Shown piece after piece: positions 61,274-64,000 of a DNA stretch of 64,000 nt (position 1 is its first letter; each line of letters begins with the position of its first letter). Where the stretch lies: positions 97,450-161,449 of the forward strand of contig CACMRM010000001.1 of the NCBI GenBank assembly GCA_902616145.1, written 5' to 3'. Under the pieces are notes generated by a model. That model searched no databases. It worked only from the letters and a program-made list of their open reading frames with translations, and had not been told where the DNA came from. Source of the DNA: an uncultured Pelagibacteraceae bacterium (lineage in GTDB: Bacteria > Pseudomonadota > Alphaproteobacteria > Pelagibacterales > Pelagibacteraceae). The translations under genes and the position numbers were made by a program.

Positions 61274-62184
61274 ATTGGATAACAAAATTTATTAAACCAA
61301 AAATTAAATCTCTTTTCGAAAAAAGATCTTCAAAAATAGAGGAAAATCTTTGGACTACCTGTAGCTGCAAAAATTTAATCTATAAAGAAGATATGAGTAC
61401 AAATCTTATGGTTTGTCCAAAATGTGGTGAACACCATAAATTAACCTGTAAAGAAAGATTCGAAATTTTTTTTGATAATAAAGATTTTGAATTAGTACAA
61501 ACACCTCTTCCAAAAGATGATCCGTTAGAATTTGAGGACAAAAAAAAATATATAGATAGATTAAAAGCTGCTAGAAAATTGACTGGACAAGACGATGCTG
61601 TTCTAATCGCATCAGGAAAAGTTCAAGGTTTAGATGTAATTGTTGGAGCACAAGATTTCCGATTTATTGGAGGTTCTTTAGGTGCAGCTAGCGGAGAAGC
61701 ATTTATAGCTGGAGCTCAAAAAGCGATAGAAAAAAATGTTCCCTACATTTTTTTTAGTAGTTCTGGTGGCGCTCGTATGATGGAGTCGATGATAAGTTTA
61801 TCCCAAATGAGTAGATCCTCACTAGCAGTGCATGAGCTCAGAAGAAAAAATATTCCATTTGTTTCTGTATGCTGTATGCCAACAACTGGAGGGGTAACGG
61901 CAAGTTATGCAATGCTTGGTGACTTCATAATCTCCGAACCTGGAGCAACTATTGGTTTTGCTGGTCGAAGGGTAATACAAGATACTGTTAAAGAAACTCT
62001 GCCTGATAATTTCCAAACATCAGAATGGGCTAGAGATGTGGGACAAATAGATTTAGTAGTTGAGAGGCAATACTTAAATTCAACTATTTCAACTTTGCTA
62101 AAAGTTTTATTGAAAAAGGCAGAAGCTCAAGCTAAACAAGAGTCTAATGTCACAATCGATCAATCTTTACAAACAGCTAGCTAG
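61270..62184 (+). CDS. accD: Acetyl-CoA carboxylase carboxyltransferase beta subunit
   Basis: IGGSLGAASGEAF, SSSGGARMMESM, PTTGGVTASYAMLGD, GFAGRRVI. Confidence 0.93.
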   Translation: MNWITKFIKPKIKSLFEKRSSKIEENLWTTCSCKNLIYKEDMSTNLMVCPKCGEHHKLTCKERFEIFFDNKDFELVQTPLPKDDPLEFEDKKKYIDRLKAARKLTGQDDAVLIASGKVQGLDVIVGAQDFRFIGGSLGAASGEAFIAGAQKAIEKNVPYIFFSSSGGARMMESMISLSQMSRSSLAVHELRRKNIPFVSVCCMPTTGGVTASYAMLGDFIISEPGATIGFAGRRVIQDTVKETLPDNFQTSEWARDVGQIDLVVERQYLNSTISTLLKVLLKKAEAQAKQESNVTIDQSLQTAS

Positions 62185-63412
62185 ACATAAATTATTTTAC
62201 AAAACTGTTAATTTTGGTCTTAAAAGGATAAAGCTTGCTCTAGATCTATTAGGAAATCCTGAAAGAAGATTAAAAAATGTCATTTATGTTATTGGAGAAT
62301 CAGGAAAATTTACAACTTTATTTTCTTTAAGATCTTTTATTGAGGCAAGTAATAATACAGTAACGACTCACATTTCGCCCTCAATACGAGATATAAGAGA
62401 GAGATTTTATATGGGCAAAGGCAAATATCTTTCCTTTAGAGAAATTAGAGAAACCATTAATCAAATTAAAAAGTTAAAAATTCCTTTAACAATATTTGAG
62501 TGCCTCACTTTAGTTTACGTAATTAATGCTTCTAAAATTAACGCAGATTACAATATACAAGAAACAGGAGCTCTTTGGAGGTTTGACTCAAATAATTTAA
62601 TTAATTTCCCGATTATTCAAATTTGTACAAATATTAATAAACAACATTTAAATTTTTTGAAAAAAAAAACATTGGATGAAATTATTAAAGAGGATGTGGC
62701 TTACTTAAGTAATTTTACAAATATTTATATCGGAAAACAAACACCATATGTGTTAAAGGTTATTAAGAAACACTTAAAGAAAAATTTTAGTAATAAAATT
62801 TTCCCAAATACATGGAAACTAAAAAAAATTCAGAATTCTTTCTATTATCAAGATAAAAGCAATAAAATTAAGCTTAATAATAAAAACATACACTCGAGAG
62901 GCATGAGAGAGAATGTATGCCACGCAATTAAAATAGCGCTTGATATTAATATTAGTAAAAAAGTGATTGAAAAGACGTTGCCTTCTCTTAAATTTGAGGG
63001 AAGATATCAATATTTAAAAAGTGGAAAAATCAAAAATAAATTAAAAAAAAATGAAGCTATTATGATTGATGGAGCTCATTCCGTAACCGATGCAAAGAAT
63101 TTAGCAAAATATTTGAAAACTCTAAAATTACCTTTGTATGGTATTTGGGCAATGACAAAAAATAAAGAACCTGATTTATTTATTAAAGAATTTAAAAATA
63201 TCTTTAAAAAAATTATAACAATACCAATTGAAAATGAAAAAAGTGCCGTTTCTGCTAACGATCTAAACAAAATAGCTTTAAAAAACAAAATTAATTCTGA
63301 GGCAAGTCATTCTTTAGAAAATGCTTTAAAAAGAATAAGTAATAACAGAAAAAAAATTATTGTTTGTTTTGGTAGTCTCTATAGTTGTGGAAATATTTTA
63401 AATAAAAATTAA
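62147..63412 (+). CDS. folC: FolC-like (Mur ligase family) protein, divergent
   Basis: RIKLALDLLGNPERRLKNVIYVIGESGK; HISPSIRDIRERF; IDGAHSVTDAKNLA; folC position after accD. Confidence 0.72.
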   Translation: MSQSINLYKQLARHKLFYKTVNFGLKRIKLALDLLGNPERRLKNVIYVIGESGKFTTLFSLRSFIEASNNTVTTHISPSIRDIRERFYMGKGKYLSFREIRETINQIKKLKIPLTIFECLTLVYVINASKINADYNIQETGALWRFDSNNLINFPIIQICTNINKQHLNFLKKKTLDEIIKEDVAYLSNFTNIYIGKQTPYVLKVIKKHLKKNFSNKIFPNTWKLKKIQNSFYYQDKSNKIKLNNKNIHSRGMRENVCHAIKIALDINISKKVIEKTLPSLKFEGRYQYLKSGKIKNKLKKNEAIMIDGAHSVTDAKNLAKYLKTLKLPLYGIWAMTKNKEPDLFIKEFKNIFKKIITIPIENEKSAVSANDLNKIALKNKINSEASHSLENALKRISNNRKKIIVCFGSLYSCGNILNKN

Positions 63413-63726
63413 ATATGCGGTTTTATAAATTCAAGCATGTCTTTTTCACTCGAAGCTCCAACTTTTGTCCCTAAAAGTTTTCCTTCTTTAAATAAAAGAA
63501 TCGTTGGTACACCTCTTACAGAATACTTAGTAGGCTCGTTAGGTTGACTTTCAATGTCGTGATAATAACAGTCTATTTTATCTGACATATCATTCGATAT
63601 TTTTTCTACAATCGGTCTAAGTTGCTGGCATGGTCCGCACCATGAAGCTGAGAACTGAATTAATGAAAGTTTACTTCCACCAATTTGTTCACTGAATTTT
63701 TCATCTGTAGAATCTTTGAATGCCAT
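63409..63726 (-). CDS. trxA: Thioredoxin
   Basis: FSASWCGPCQQLRPI, VRGVPTILLFKEGK. Confidence 0.95.
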   Translation of the reverse strand: MAFKDSTDEKFSEQIGGSKLSLIQFSASWCGPCQQLRPIVEKISNDMSDKIDCYYHDIESQPNEPTKYSVRGVPTILLFKEGKLLGTKVGASSEKDMLEFIKPHI

Positions 63727-63760
63727 AACCTTTAATTAAGTATTTTTCATTTTTTGTCAA

Positions 63761-63994
63761 CTACGCAGATGAATAATATTTTTCTAAATCTTCAACGTAT
63801 GCGTTAATATCGTCTAATATTTTTAGTTTTTCTGGTTGGTTTTCTTTTTCGAATTTTGCTCTTAGAGTATCTATCTCTGAATATGTTCTTGGAATTGTAT
63901 TCCAGTTTTCATTATCAGTGCTTAAAAGTTTTTTTGAGATGTCTTTATGAATTAAATTAAAGTCAGATTTACTCAAAATCTCAGGTTTCTCCAT
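63761..63994 (-). CDS. Small conserved-looking hypothetical protein
   Basis: 77 aa, alpha-helical, next to trxA. Confidence 0.45.
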   Translation of the reverse strand: MEKPEILSKSDFNLIHKDISKKLLSTDNENWNTIPRTYSEIDTLRAKFEKENQPEKLKILDDINAYVEDLEKYYSSA

Positions 63995-64000
63995 GTAAAG

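Overview
This 64 kb window is AT-rich and gene-dense, with short intergenic gaps and many overlapping genes. Protein content and gene order look like a streamlined SAR11/Pelagibacterales-type alphaproteobacterial chromosome. I see no transposases, prophage, CRISPR arrays or rRNA. Main blocks: lipid A/Kdo genes (msbA-waaA-lpxK-lpxL); purD/rsmD/pgi; lspA-ileS-ribF; groESL; hisG-hisZ-hisS next to tRNA-His; cspA; accA and glcB; SRP RNA-dnaX-ybaB-recR; pheA-kdsB; argF-argD; gcrA; a ~16 kb phosphate-stress region (arsC-aquaporin, ppx-ppk, sixA, phoB-phoU-pstBACS-phoR, glycosyltransferase-plcP, diacylglycerol kinase); and rnd-kdsD-lptC-lptB-aroA-cmk-rpsA-ihfB-pyrF-trpF-trpB-trpA-accD-folC-trxA. The most unusual signal is in the last block. 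The genes in the trpF, trpB, trpA and folC positions keep a few core residues but lose diagnostic active-site motifs (for example TrpB HTGAHK to NGGAHK, ETGAGQHG to DTGAGYAG, GRADY to RARY, LSGRGDKD to SCGDSLKDKD). This suggests a jointly diverged, possibly repurposed TrpFBA-like module. Other notable items are putative Pho boxes, a groEL terminator inside the hisG reading frame, an SRP RNA that leaves only a few nt before dnaX, a tRNA-His without an encoded G-1, lptC-lptB without lptA, an AccA with a C-terminal transmembrane tail, and a lysine-rich 65-aa microprotein. All calls are by eye from sequence; no searches were run.
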